From Pontibacter chinhatensis (lineage in GTDB: Bacteria; Bacteroidota; Bacteroidia; Cytophagales; Hymenobacteraceae): a stretch of 64,000 nucleotides of DNA. Under the pieces are notes generated by a model. That model saw only the letters and a program-made list of their open reading frames with translations, was not told the origin of the DNA and ran no database searches. The translations under genes were made by a program, and so were the position numbers. Positions 1 to 8,313 of this stretch are shown one piece after another (the first letter of the stretch is position 1; the number at the start of each line of letters is the position of its first letter). The stretch is taken from assembly GCF_900113285.1 (NCBI RefSeq), contig NZ_FOOT01000001.1:372001-436000 (forward strand), given 5' to 3'.

Positions 1-1470
1 AACTCGGGTGTGAGCATCTGCTGCCTGGATGATGCCAAGAAACTATACTCCGGCTTTAACCTGGCCGACCCGATGACGTCTGTTTCGATGACCATCAACG
101 GCCCGGCGGCCATACTTACCGGCTTCTTCATGAACGCCGCTATCGACCAGCAGTGCGAGTTATATATCAAAGAGCATGGCCTGGAGGCGGAAGTAAACCA
201 GAAAATAGACGCTATCTATCAGGAGAAAGGCGTGGAGCGTCCGCGCTACCAGGGCGAGCTGCCACAAGGTAATGACAGGCTGGGTCTGATGCTGCTGGGC
301 GTGACTGGTGACCAGGTGCTGCCGGCTGAAGTATACGAGCCAATCAAGGCCCGAACATTAGCAGCTGTTCGTGGTACCGTTCAGGCCGATATCCTGAAAG
401 AAGACCAGGCACAAAACACCTGTATCTTCTCCACCGAGTTCTCGCTGCGTTTGATGGGTGACGTGCAGCAGTACTTCATCAACAAGAACGTTCGTAACTT
501 CTACTCAGTGTCTATCTCAGGTTACCACATTGCAGAGGCGGGCGCCAACCCTATCTCGCAGCTGGCCTTCACGCTGGCCAACGGTTTTACCTTTGTGGAG
601 TACTACGTGAGCCGCGGCATGGACATCAACAAGTTTGCACCTAACCTGAGCTTCTTCTTCTCCAACGGCATCGATCCGGAGTATGCGGTGATCGGCCGCG
701 TGGCACGCCGCATCTGGGCCAAGGCGATGAAGCACAAGTATGGCGCAGACGCCCGTTCGCAGATGCTCAAGTACCATATCCAGACGTCTGGCCGTTCACT
801 GCACGCCCAGGAGATTGACTTTAACGACATCCGCACCACGCTGCAGGCGCTTTACGCGATTTACGATAATTGTAACTCGCTGCACACGAACGCGTACGAC
901 GAGGCCATCACCACACCAACCGAAGCTTCTGTACGCCGTGCGATGGCGATCCAGCTAATCATCAACCGTGAGCTGGGACTTGCCAAGAACGAGAACCCGC
1001 TGCAGGGCTCCTTTATCATTGAAGAGCTGACGGACCTGGTGGAAGAGGCTGTACTGGCTGAGTTCGATAGAATCACGGAGCGTGGCGGCGTACTGGGTGC
1101 CATGGAAACGATGTACCAGCGCGGCAAGATCCAGGAAGAGAGTTTATACTACGAGACGCTGAAGCATACCGGCGAGTACCCGATAATCGGTGTGAATACC
1201 TTCCTGTCTTCACAGGGCTCTCCTACGGTTATCCCGCAGGAGGTTATCCGTGCTACGGAGGAAGAGAAACAGTATCAGATAGCCATGCTGCAGTCGCTGC
1301 ACCAGCGCAATGCCGATAAGTCGGCGGAGATGCTGAAGCGCATCCAGCAGGTGGCCATCAACAACGGCAACATTTTCGAGGAGATGATGGAGACGGTGAA
1401 ATACTGCTCGCTCGGCCAGATAACGAATGCGCTGTTTGAGGTAGGCGGACAGTACCGTAGAAACATGTAA
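1..1470 (+). CDS. icmF: Fused isobutyryl-CoA mutase IcmF, C-terminal part (5' end outside window)
   Basis: The frame is open from the first base and encodes the last 490 residues of a coenzyme-B12-dependent acyl-CoA mutase. The sequence follows the substrate-binding TIM-barrel and C-terminal part of IcmF, the fusion of B12 domain, G-protein chaperone and mutase that interconverts isobutyryl- and n-butyryl-CoA. Diagnostic stretches are [32 protein letters not shown] and the run ending in [15 protein letters not shown]. Full-length IcmF is about 1,100 residues, so the B12-binding and GTPase domains should lie just left of the window. A plain MutA/MutB methylmalonyl-CoA mutase is less likely because those proteins carry the B12 domain at the C-terminus, and this protein ends without one. 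A hairpin with a T-run follows the stop. The family call is firm; the substrate (isobutyryl versus another branched acyl-CoA) is not read from sequence. Confidence 0.93.
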   Translation, partial: NSGVSICCLDDAKKLYSGFNLADPMTSVSMTINGPAAILTGFFMNAAIDQQCELYIKEHGLEAEVNQKIDAIYQEKGVERPRYQGELPQGNDRLGLMLLGVTGDQVLPAEVYEPIKARTLAAVRGTVQADILKEDQAQNTCIFSTEFSLRLMGDVQQYFINKNVRNFYSVSISGYHIAEAGANPISQLAFTLANGFTFVEYYVSRGMDINKFAPNLSFFFSNGIDPEYAVIGRVARRIWAKAMKHKYGADARSQMLKYHIQTSGRSLHAQEIDFNDIRTTLQALYAIYDNCNSLHTNAYDEAITTPTEASVRRAMAIQLIINRELGLAKNENPLQGSFIIEELTDLVEEAVLAEFDRITERGGVLGAMETMYQRGKIQEESLYYETLKHTGEYPIIGVNTFLSSQGSPTVIPQEVIRATEEEKQYQIAMLQSLHQRNADKSAEMLKRIQQVAINNGNIFEEMMETVKYCSLGQITNALFEVGGQYRRNM

Positions 1471-1509
1471 GTTATGCTTTAAAGTATAAACTAGAAGTAT
1501 AAAATAGAG

Positions 1510-1538
1510 AGCCGGGCCACGTGTCCGGCTTTTCTTTT
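1510..1538 (+). terminator. Intrinsic terminator after icmF
   Basis: AGCCGG (1510-1515) pairs with CCGGCT (1525-1530) and is followed by TTTCTTTT. It sits 40 bases after the icmF stop. Two AAGTATA heptamers lie between the stop and the hairpin. Confidence 0.7.
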
Positions 1539-1614
1539 AAATAGGGTTAGTCAATACATTAACCTTCTTTTAGCCCGTTGTCGTAAGTATAAATCTGTAA
1601 CCACAAAGCATACT

Positions 1615-1764
1615 ATGAACCAGTCAAAAGAAACTCCCCTACTGTTTTTGCTCGGAACAGCGCTACTGATAGGTGCGGCTGCTTACCTGCTCATCAGCTG
1701 TCAGTTCGACGAGGAGGATTTTGAGTTTGATACCTATGATGAAGACAGTGAGGATTACCTTTAA
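1615..1764 (+). CDS. Small single-pass membrane protein with acidic tail (49 aa)
   Basis: A 49-residue frame begins MNQSKETPLLF. It has one hydrophobic segment (about residues 9-27, LLFLLGTALLIGAAAYLLI), then a Cys, and an Asp/Glu/Tyr-rich tail ending EDSEDYL. The stop is followed at once by a perfect 17-bp terminator, which supports a real short transcript. A second protein of the same plan (one hydrophobic segment, acidic tail ending with D, Y and L) is encoded at 4327-4458. I do not recognise a family. A lipoprotein is conceivable because a Cys follows the hydrophobic run (LISCQF), but the run is long enough to be a membrane anchor. Function unknown. Confidence 0.6.
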   Translation: MNQSKETPLLFLLGTALLIGAAAYLLISCQFDEEDFEFDTYDEDSEDYL

Positions 1765-1766
1765 AA

Positions 1767-1807
1767 AAAGGCGCCCACTGCACACAGATGGTGCAGTGGG
1801 CGCCTTT
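1767..1807. terminator. Strong bidirectional terminator between convergent genes
   Basis: A perfect 17-bp inverted repeat (1767-1783 with 1791-1807, 7-base loop) has A-runs on the left and T-runs on the right. It lies between the convergent small membrane protein and the Gre/Rnk-like gene and can serve both. Confidence 0.9.
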
Positions 1808-1822
1808 CCCATAAAAGTCTGG

Positions 1823-2233
1823 TTATAGGGTATAATCGCCCGTGGCCTCTGGCTGGAACGTTACTTTTACCACTTTATACTTGATAGTGCCCGATGGTAC
1901 GGGCCACTCTACCACATCCCCTTCTTTGCAGCCAATAATGGCCGTGCCTACAGGCGCGAACACAGAAATCTTACGGGAGTTGATGTCGGCGTCTTTCGGG
2001 TAGACAAGCGTCATCTCCAGCTCTCTGCCACCTTGCAGGTCCTGTAGCAGCACGCGGGAATTCATCGTGACTACGTTTGCAGGTATCTCCTCAGATGGTA
2101 CACGTACAGCGCGTTTTAGTTCCTCTCCGAGTTTGCCGATGTTGGCAGGTACTCCGTTGCTTTGTCTCTGAATCTGAATCAGGTCTACAAGACGCTTATA
2201 GTCTTGTTCAGTTAGATAAATTGTGTTGTTCAT
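1823..2233 (-). CDS. GreA/GreB/Rnk-family RNA-polymerase-binding protein
   Basis: Encodes 136 residues from the start MNNTIYLTEQDY. The C-terminal half (from about residue 70: RELEMTLVYP, SVFAPVGTAIIG, GDVVEW, YKVVKV) matches the FKBP-like C-terminal domain of GreA/GreB/Rnk proteins, which bind in or near the RNA polymerase secondary channel. The N-terminal half is short and helical, as in Rnk, rather than a full GreA coiled coil. The start at 2233 leaves 1 base after the upstream gene; the longer frame from 2248 overlaps it by 14 bases and adds only five residues. It is probably co-transcribed with the glutamate-synthase-like gene. Known family role: transcription elongation or regulation of nucleotide metabolism. 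Which one applies here cannot be told from sequence. Confidence 0.75.
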   Translation of the reverse strand: MNNTIYLTEQDYKRLVDLIQIQRQSNGVPANIGKLGEELKRAVRVPSEEIPANVVTMNSRVLLQDLQGGRELEMTLVYPKDADINSRKISVFAPVGTAIIGCKEGDVVEWPVPSGTIKYKVVKVTFQPEATGDYTL

Positions 2234-2234
2234 A

Positions 2235-3791
2235 TCAGTTGAGTACATAGTTTCTGCTGATGTCAGTATGTGTGCTGTTCTTAGAGAAGTATAACTCCTT
2301 AAAGCTCATGTTTCTGCCGTGCTCCACTCGCCTGAAAATCTTATCAGGAGAAATTCGACCAAGGCTGTCGAAACCACACGCTTCCATCACCTCTATAGTT
2401 GATTTAATGGTATTTCCATGGAAATTAGCCACCCGCACACGTTTGTCTGCCACATCAAGGCCCTGGTATAAGTTCTTGTCTTGTGTGGCTATACCCACAG
2501 GACAACGCCCAGAGTCGCAGTGCAAGGCCTGAATGCAGCCCAGCGCGAACATCATGCCGCGCGCACTGTAACAGATATCCGCACCCAACGATACCGCCTT
2601 AATAATATCTACCCCCGTAATAATCTTACCTGCCGCAACCAGCTTTATTTCCTCGCGAAGGCCATACTTGCGCAGGATTGTCTGAGCGAATGCCAGCGCA
2701 TCGTACAAAGGCATACCTAAACTGTCGGTAAATTCCAGCGGGGCTGCACCGGTACCTCCTTCTGCACCGTCAATCGTAATAAAGTCCGGATAGATGCGGT
2801 TGTGCATCATCTCCTGGCAAAGACGCTCGAACTCCTGTTTGTTGCCTATACAAAGCTTAATGCCTATGGGCTTGCCCCCTGACAGAACACGCAGCTTCTC
2901 GATGAACAACAACATGGTAAACTGGTCGCTAAAAGCTGAGTGCCCCGGAGGGGATGCTACTGTAGTATACGGTTCTACCTTACGAATAGCAGCAATTTCC
3001 GGGGTGTTCTTTGCCCCAGGCAGAATACCGCCATGGCCAGGCTTGGCACCCTGAGAGAGCTTTATCTCCACCATCTTGATGTGTGGATGGGCCACCTGCT
3101 CTTGGAACAGGCTCTCGTCAAAATTACCGTTTTTGTCGCGACATCCAAAATAACCGGTACCTATCTGCCAAATAAGGTCGCCGCCCCCTTCAATATGGTA
3201 GGGGCTCACGCCGCCTTCGCCTGTATTATGCGCAAACTTACCCAGTTTGGCTCCGGCGCTCAGCGCCGTGATAGCCGTCTTGCTAAGTGAGCCGTAACTC
3301 ATGGCCGAGATATTGTAAATACTGGCGCTATAGGGTTGCTTGCAACGGCTGCTACCCACCGTTACGCGCAGGTCATTGGCTTTTACATGAACCGGGAACA
3401 TAGTGTGGGCTATCCACTCATACCCTACCTCCAGGCTGTTACTGTGCATCCCGAAAGGTACGGTTTCACGCACGTTCTTGGCACGTTGGTAAACAATAGA
3501 CCGCTGGCGGCGGCTAAATGGCTTGCCGTCCGTGTCCGACTCAAAAAAGTATTGGCGGAACTCGGGGCGAATGCTCTCGAAAAAGTAACGCAGGTAGCCC
3601 AGCAGCGGGTAATTGCGCAGCAGCGAGTGCTTTGCCTGACGAATATTATATAAGAAAACCAGATGCAGCGGCACTATTAACAACAATAGCCATAGCATCT
3701 GCCTGTCGAAAACAGATAGAAAAAGCGCTACAAGATAAGCTCCTGTAAAGGCATACGTAAACGTGCGCCTGACGCTAATAGAAGTTGCCAT
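2235..3791 (-). CDS. Membrane-anchored FMN-binding glutamate-synthase-family protein
   Basis: A 518-residue protein with two hydrophobic segments in the first 45 residues, then the FMN/Fe-S domain of glutamate synthase large subunits. Visible signatures are KLSQGAKPGHGG, SPPGHSAFSD, IDGAEGGTGAAPLEF, LVAAGKIITG and a C-x5-C-x4-C cluster (C-IQALH-C-DSGR-C-P) that ligates the 3Fe-4S centre in GltB. It lacks the glutaminase and C-terminal beta-helix domains, so it cannot make glutamate from glutamine alone. Such stand-alone proteins are usually annotated as FMN-binding glutamate synthase family and their reaction is not established. The Gre/Rnk-like gene follows directly on the same strand. Family certain, physiological substrate unknown. 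Confidence 0.88.
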   Translation of the reverse strand: MATSISVRRTFTYAFTGAYLVALFLSVFDRQMLWLLLLIVPLHLVFLYNIRQAKHSLLRNYPLLGYLRYFFESIRPEFRQYFFESDTDGKPFSRRQRSIVYQRAKNVRETVPFGMHSNSLEVGYEWIAHTMFPVHVKANDLRVTVGSSRCKQPYSASIYNISAMSYGSLSKTAITALSAGAKLGKFAHNTGEGGVSPYHIEGGGDLIWQIGTGYFGCRDKNGNFDESLFQEQVAHPHIKMVEIKLSQGAKPGHGGILPGAKNTPEIAAIRKVEPYTTVASPPGHSAFSDQFTMLLFIEKLRVLSGGKPIGIKLCIGNKQEFERLCQEMMHNRIYPDFITIDGAEGGTGAAPLEFTDSLGMPLYDALAFAQTILRKYGLREEIKLVAAGKIITGVDIIKAVSLGADICYSARGMMFALGCIQALHCDSGRCPVGIATQDKNLYQGLDVADKRVRVANFHGNTIKSTIEVMEACGFDSLGRISPDKIFRRVEHGRNMSFKELYFSKNSTHTDISRNYVLN

Positions 3792-4326
3792 AAAAATTTT
3801 AGGATAGGAAAAAGTTATAGTTTTGATCAGGTAAATCAGCGAAGTTGTTCATCCAGAATTACGCTCTGTGGGTGCAGAAGGCAATTCTGGAAAAATCAGC
3901 TGAAATCTTTAGGAGCGGTGTAGAAATAGAGACAGTAGCCATTGAGTTTATCACACAGCGCCATGTGGTGCGATGCCGACACCATTCCAGCGCCGGCATT
4001 GCGGTTTAAATTAAGGGTGATATGTGGCACAGGTGGCTGCATGGTACATTTTCAACTGCAAAGTTATGCGAATCTTTTTGATAAAAGCCAGCTAACCTAC
4101 AGCATATATTTACGCGAACGAAGGCAGGATATATCACCCGCCTCTTTCCGCTATATTAACGAGAGTTAATATCTTAAAAGTTATATTCCAAATTTAAGGC
4201 AGATTTTATGCAAACCTTCCTTAAATCTATAACAAATAAGCAACCAAAACGCTTATTTTAGGGGTAACTTTCATTGTTGAAACCCGTTTGAAAGGGCATA
4301 AGTTCAACCCTTTACCCGACACCGTT
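3792..4326. other. 535-bp intergenic region, no convincing gene
   Basis: Lies upstream of the leftward glutamate-synthase-like gene and the rightward small membrane protein, so it should hold divergent promoters. An 8-bp hairpin AAATAAGC/GCTTATTT (4234-4241 with 4251-4258) stands about 70 bases before the small gene. A 75-codon frame at 3942-4169 has no recognisable features and I do not call it. Confidence 0.5.
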
Positions 4327-4458
4327 ATGAAGCAGTTAGCCTCAATTTCGTCCATGCTCCTGGTAGGTACCTCTATAGCGTTCTTTCTGAAAAGTTGGCT
4401 TAATCATCCAGACCTGAGAATAGACCTCGAAGACGAGGATTACCATATGTATTTATAA
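4327..4458 (+). CDS. Small single-pass membrane protein with acidic tail (43 aa)
   Basis: A 43-residue frame starting MKQLASISSMLL. One hydrophobic segment (residues 4-21) is followed by KSWLNHPDLRIDLEDEDYHMYL. The plan is the same as in the protein at 1615-1764: short N-terminus, one membrane helix, acidic tail with D, Y and final L. A perfect 15-bp terminator begins 15 bases after the stop, again marking a short monocistronic unit. No family recognised. It may be a membrane-anchored peptide regulator, but that is a guess. Confidence 0.6.
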   Translation: MKQLASISSMLLVGTSIAFFLKSWLNHPDLRIDLEDEDYHMYL

Positions 4459-4472
4459 AATATCTGAGGAGA

Positions 4473-4514
4473 AACAAAGAGGCTACTTCATACTTCAGGA
4501 GTAGCCTCTTTGTT
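4473..4514 (+). terminator. Intrinsic terminator after small membrane protein
   Basis: AACAAAGAGGCTACT (4473-4487) pairs perfectly with AGTAGCCTCTTTGTT (4500-4514). The loop contains CATACTT, a one-base variant of the TATACTT heptamer common in this window. Confidence 0.85.
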
Positions 4515-4620
4515 CATGCTACCTATAGCATCATGCTTTGGCAAAGGGCTGAAAAATGGTAGCTTTGCCATACTTATACTTTCATACTAAACCGCACCCT
4601 TGGTGCATAAACTATTACGA

Positions 4621-5220
4621 ATGGATTTAAAAGAAAAGATCAGCTACATCATTGGCCGCGACATGGCCACCAACCTGAAAAAGCAAGGCATTGAGGTGGA
4701 GGCCGACGCATTTCTGAAAGGCCTTAAAGATGTACAGGCTGGCAACCCATCTTCGCTATCGCAGCAGGAAGTGCAGGAGGCCATGATGGCCCTGCAGCAG
4801 GAGATGGCGCAGAAGCAGAACGCAGCAGGAGCTGCCAACAAAAAAGCGGGTGAGGATTTTTTGGCTGAAAATAAAGGAAAAGAAGGCGTACAAACACTGC
4901 CAAGCGGACTGCAATACATGGTTATTAAAGAAGGTACAGGCAAGTCTCCTTCTGCCTCTGACACAGTAACCACCCACTACCACGGCACCCTCATCGACGG
5001 CACTACCTTCGACTCTTCCTATGACCGCGGACAGCCCGCTACGTTCCCGGTAAACGGCGTAATTGCTGGTTGGACAGAGGCGCTGCAGAAAATGAAGGAA
5101 GGCGCTAAGTGGAGGCTGTTTATCCCCTCAGAGCTGGCGTACGGTGCGCAGGGCGCGGGCGATGCGATTGCCCCTCACTCTACGCTGATTTTCGATGTGG
5201 AGCTTCTGCAGGTAAAATAA
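4621..5220 (+). CDS. FKBP-type peptidyl-prolyl cis-trans isomerase
   Basis: A 199-residue protein from MDLKEKISYIIG. The N-terminal half is the helical FKBP_N dimerisation region (residues 1-95, ending in an Ala/Lys-rich linker); the C-terminal half is a complete FKBP domain (VTTHYHGTLIDGTTFDSSYDRG, VIAGWTEALQKMKEG, IPSELAYG, LIFDVELLQV). This is the FklB/FkpA/Mip architecture, which catalyses prolyl isomerisation and acts as a chaperone. No signal peptide is visible, so a cytoplasmic location like FklB is favoured. A longer frame from 4600 would add seven residues of poor fit. The stop codon TAA is fused to AGTATA, and a 20-bp terminator follows. Confidence 0.9.
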   Translation: MDLKEKISYIIGRDMATNLKKQGIEVEADAFLKGLKDVQAGNPSSLSQQEVQEAMMALQQEMAQKQNAAGAANKKAGEDFLAENKGKEGVQTLPSGLQYMVIKEGTGKSPSASDTVTTHYHGTLIDGTTFDSSYDRGQPATFPVNGVIAGWTEALQKMKEGAKWRLFIPSELAYGAQGAGDAIAPHSTLIFDVELLQVK

Positions 5221-5238
5221 AGTATAGCTTACCTTATA

Positions 5239-5280
5239 ATTAAAAGCCCGGGCTGTAGAACTACAGCCCGGGCTTTTAAT
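5239..5280. terminator. Bidirectional terminator, 20-bp stem
   Basis: 5239-5258 is perfectly complementary to 5261-5280, separated by 2 bases, with A/T runs at both ends. It separates the FKBP gene from the convergent STAS-like gene. Confidence 0.88.
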
Positions 5281-5307
5281 TTATACATTTTATACTTTCC
5301 TGAGTGT

Positions 5308-5859
5308 TCAGGAGCCTGTCTTGAGCAGGTACATCTCGTTTAACCAGCGCTGTGCCTCCTGCGGGTACATAAAGTGGTGCATCACCATTAAGTTACCCTG
5401 CTGTATCAATTCATCCCCTGTCAACTCACTTACCAGGTCGTGCATCAGGAAAACAGGAAGCACAACCCCCACAAAAATATCATCCCCCACCAGCTGCAGC
5501 GCCTCCGGAAATACCTGCTCAAAAATCCAGCGCTGGTCGTCTCGGCGGATGGTGCTGCGCTTTTGCAGATCAAGTAACCACTTTACAGGCCTGAATCTGC
5601 GCACCTGCTCCAGAATTAGCTCATACCCACTCCTGAGTTCTTCCGAACTGATACTCCCCTCCCACTGAATCAGCAGCGTTTCATCGGAGCTATGATAGCA
5701 CACCAAAAGCTTCTCTGTTCTGGCGAGTTCCTGCACTTCTTCTCCTGGTATAAAAATTCGGTTACCGTTACCCACTTTTCGATCCATGTATGTGTTGGCT
5801 GATGCATTAGGAAGAGCTTGTATGTAGAAGCTGGGATACAACAAGCTATGACTTAACAT
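5308..5859 (-). CDS. STAS-like small protein, paralogue 1 of 3
   Basis: A protein of up to 183 residues (an internal Met at 5787 would give 159). It has alternating strands and helices like STAS/SpoIIAA-like domains: LLIQWEGSISSEEL, then KWLLDLQKR, WIFEQVFPEAL, VGVVLPVF and a final EAQRWLNEM. It aligns along its length with the products of 7475-7969 and 10220-10639. Shared landmarks are an acidic-basic WL(L)D-type strand, W-x(2-3)-F-P, VAxVL, and F-x(4-5)-EA-x2-WL. No transmembrane segment or catalytic motif is visible. I know this type only as a hypothetical protein of Cytophagales. A role in signalling through protein interaction would fit STAS folds but is inference. The N-terminal 24 residues may not be translated. 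Confidence 0.7.
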   Translation of the reverse strand: MLSHSLLYPSFYIQALPNASANTYMDRKVGNGNRIFIPGEEVQELARTEKLLVCYHSSDETLLIQWEGSISSEELRSGYELILEQVRRFRPVKWLLDLQKRSTIRRDDQRWIFEQVFPEALQLVGDDIFVGVVLPVFLMHDLVSELTGDELIQQGNLMVMHHFMYPQEAQRWLNEMYLLKTGS

Positions 5860-6070
5860 GGGTAAAGTTGTCTCTTTTTTATTTAAAAAGCAACCAATTT
5901 ATATTCATTTAATATTATATATAATTAAACAAAACAACTTCTTTTTACAAGCCCCTCATATTCAGCTTCTCCTGTCTCAAGGTTTTTTCCCCTGATCTGC
6001 GTAAAACGAACAAATACCCGGAATAGACGTTCATAAACCATCTAACCATCATCCTATAAAAATCTAACGT

Positions 6071-7495
6071 ATGGCAAGTACATCCAACGTAGGCAAACAA
6101 TTTTTAGACAGTGTCCATCAGTATTTCGACCACGCTGCCAGCTTCACAAAGCTTCCTTCCGGTATTTTAGCCCAGATAAAGGCAACCAACAGCGTGTACA
6201 AAGTATCCTTCCCGGTTGAAATCGACGGCAATATTGAAGTGATTGAAGGTATACGTGTGCAGCACAGCCACCACAAGCTCCCCTCTAAAGGCGGCATCCG
6301 CTTTAGCATGCAGGTAGATGAAGACGAGGTGAAGGCACTGGCTGCGCTCATGACGTTTAAGTGCGCTGTGGTTGACGTGCCGTTCGGGGGCGCCAAGGGT
6401 GGCGTGAAGATAAACCCCAGAACCAGCTCCGTCAAAACACTGGAGAAAGTTACCCGCCGCTACGCTGCCGAACTCATTAAGAAGAACCTGATTGGCCCAG
6501 GCATGGACGTGCCTGCCCCCGACTATGGCACCGGTAGCCGTGAGATGGCCTGGATTGCCGATACCTACCAGGCTTTAAAGTATGGCGAAACAAATGCGCT
6601 GGGCTGCGTGACAGGCAAGCCGGTTGGTCAGGGAGGAATCAGGGGGCGTGCCGAGGCAACGGGGCTGGGAATTTACTACGGCATACGCGAGCTGCTGGCA
6701 GATACGGAAATGCTGCAGAACACTGGCTTGAGTGGCAATACGATGGAAGGCAAACGCATCATTGTGCAGGGGCTAGGGAATGTGGGCTACCATGCCGCCT
6801 ACTTCTGCCAACAGGATGGCGCCGTGATTATAGGTATTGCAGAACGCGAAGGCGGCATCTACAACGACAACGGTATTGACGTGCAGGAAGCTTTTAAGCA
6901 CCGCAGCGAAAATGGATCCATCCTCAACTTCAAAGACTGCAGGAATTATGAGAATTCAGAGGAAATGCTGGAGCTGGAGTGCGACATTCTGTTGCCAGCC
7001 GCTCTGGAGAACGTAATACACAGCGGAAATGCCGGCAGGATAAAAGCCAAAATCATAGCCGAAGGGGCAAACGGCCCTGTGACAAGGGAAGCGGAGGAGA
7101 TTTTGCTTAAGAACAACGTTGTCCTCCTCCCCGACCTGTACCTGAATGCCGGGGGCGTTACGGTGTCCTACTTTGAGTGGCTGAAGAACCTGTCGAATGT
7201 GCGTTTTGGGCGTATGGGCAAACGCGCCGAAGAAGCCAGCTACCGCCGGCTCGTGAACGCGATTGAGACGAGCTCCGGAAAAAGCCTGACATCAAAAGAA
7301 CGGGCCTTTTTAACGCAAGGGGCAGACGAAATCAGCCTGGTACGCTCAGGTCTGGAAGACACGATGATAAACGCCTACCATGAAATCCGGGATGTGATGA
7401 TGCAGAAGAAAACGCAGGGCTTACGCACGGCCGCTTTCATAACGGCAATCGAGAAGGTAGGGGTAAGTTATGAGCTACTGGGAATTTTCCCGTGA
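6071..7495 (+). CDS. Glu/Leu/Phe/Val dehydrogenase, probably NAD(P)-glutamate dehydrogenase
   Basis: A 474-residue amino-acid dehydrogenase that interconverts glutamate and 2-oxoglutarate plus ammonia. The N-terminal dimerisation/substrate domain shows KGGIRF, MTFK (Lys97) and PFGGAKGG with the catalytic Lys109, then MDVPAPDYGT. The Rossmann domain carries the GLGNVG nucleotide loop near residue 236. The C-terminal part has AEGANGP and NAGGVTVSYFEW, both typical of glutamate dehydrogenases. Length is slightly above the usual 415-450 residues. Leucine or valine dehydrogenase is less likely because those are shorter, about 360 residues. The last 21 bases overlap the convergent STAS-like gene. 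It is a single-gene unit with a 211-bp upstream gap. Confidence 0.9.
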   Translation: MASTSNVGKQFLDSVHQYFDHAASFTKLPSGILAQIKATNSVYKVSFPVEIDGNIEVIEGIRVQHSHHKLPSKGGIRFSMQVDEDEVKALAALMTFKCAVVDVPFGGAKGGVKINPRTSSVKTLEKVTRRYAAELIKKNLIGPGMDVPAPDYGTGSREMAWIADTYQALKYGETNALGCVTGKPVGQGGIRGRAEATGLGIYYGIRELLADTEMLQNTGLSGNTMEGKRIIVQGLGNVGYHAAYFCQQDGAVIIGIAEREGGIYNDNGIDVQEAFKHRSENGSILNFKDCRNYENSEEMLELECDILLPAALENVIHSGNAGRIKAKIIAEGANGPVTREAEEILLKNNVVLLPDLYLNAGGVTVSYFEWLKNLSNVRFGRMGKRAEEASYRRLVNAIETSSGKSLTSKERAFLTQGADEISLVRSGLEDTMINAYHEIRDVMMQKKTQGLRTAAFITAIEKVGVSYELLGIFP

Positions 7496-7969
7496 TGCAA
7501 GCACAGTAGAACCGCTGAGAAGGCCGGTATGGGGTGCAAGAAGTGCCTCATCCTGGCCTTTTCTTATATCAGAAAGCCACTGCAGCGCTTCCTGAAGCTT
7601 GGTAAAATAATTGAACTGGATGAAGTGCTGCTGCGGCAGCAAGGCAGGCACCTGGTAATTGGTGACAAGCGCCTTAAAGTGCTCATTATTGAAGACAACG
7701 GCGGCAAAAATTTCCCCTTGAATGCAGTCGTATACTTTAGGGTAAAACTCCTGGCTAAGCCACTCCTCCTGGTCCCGGTCGAGGGAACCTATCAGGGTTT
7801 GGTCGGTGCAGAAGTAGTAGGTCTGCCGGTTGCTGCATACGTACGCTAACGCGCGCAGGTAAGTATCCATCAGCTGACCTGTGTCCGGCTTGCGGAGCCA
7901 CTGAATCAGCAGCACACTATCTTTTTGCCGGAAAGTGATGATTGCGCTTGTCGTCTGGTGTATCACCAT
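7475..7969 (-). CDS. STAS-like small protein, paralogue 2 of 3
   Basis: A 164-residue protein homologous to those at 5308-5859 and 10220-10639. Matching blocks are SVLLIQWLRKPDTGQL, QEEWLSQEFYPKV, GEIFAAVVFNNEH and KLQEALQWLSDI. The C-terminal 25 residues beyond the shared domain are specific to this copy and lie in the part that overlaps the glutamate dehydrogenase 3' end. The reading frame is supported by homology to its siblings; the tail beyond residue 140 is less certain. No enzymatic motif is seen. Confidence 0.68.
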   Translation of the reverse strand: MVIHQTTSAIITFRQKDSVLLIQWLRKPDTGQLMDTYLRALAYVCSNRQTYYFCTDQTLIGSLDRDQEEWLSQEFYPKVYDCIQGEIFAAVVFNNEHFKALVTNYQVPALLPQQHFIQFNYFTKLQEALQWLSDIRKGQDEALLAPHTGLLSGSTVLASRENSQ

Positions 7970-8230
7970 AAACAGTTTAAACTTTGCGTATTAGCATTTC
8001 GAAATATACTTAACATTATATTAACAAACAAGCCCAGTCAACACAAAATAGTTAGAGGAAATTACTGCCTAATAGACACTTACAGCACTCTTAATATCAA
8101 TCTTGATGTTCTAAGTACAATTCAAAAAACCAGCATTTTTTAGACTTAAGAGCTGTTGCCTTATAATGAGAAGCTCTGTAGTTATACTTTCTTTGCATAC
8201 TTCTGGCATTAGCTTGGTTTTCCGAAATGC
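7970..8230. other. AT-rich intergenic region upstream of paralogue 2
   Basis: No gene is supported. It must contain the leftward promoter of the STAS-like gene. The 72-codon frame across 7925-8143 overlaps that gene antisense and has no protein-like features. Confidence 0.5.
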
Positions 8231-8309
8231 TATACTTACCAGGAAAGTATAGCAAAAAGTAAAGGCCGAAGTATAAACCCCGGCCTCTGCTGAAATTGTA
8301 AGTATACTT
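8231..8309. repeat. Dense cluster of AAGTATA/TATACTT heptamers
   Basis: Five exact copies in 79 bases: TATACTT at 8231 and 8303, AAGTATA at 8245, 8269 and 8300 (the last two copies overlap as AAGTATACTT). One copy lies in the loop of the terminator at 8263-8286. This is the densest example of a heptamer found throughout the window. Confidence 0.85.
8263..8286 (-). terminator. Intrinsic terminator of the M61 peptidase gene
   Basis: On the minus strand AGGCCG and CGGCCT (8281-8286 with 8263-8268) form a stem whose loop contains TATACTT, followed by TTTACTTTTTG. Confidence 0.72.
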
Positions 8310-8313
8310 TAAA

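Noticed and set aside
3942..4169. 75-codon frame in the gap before the small membrane gene
   Set aside because: No signal, motif or composition typical of coding; it spans a region expected to hold promoters.
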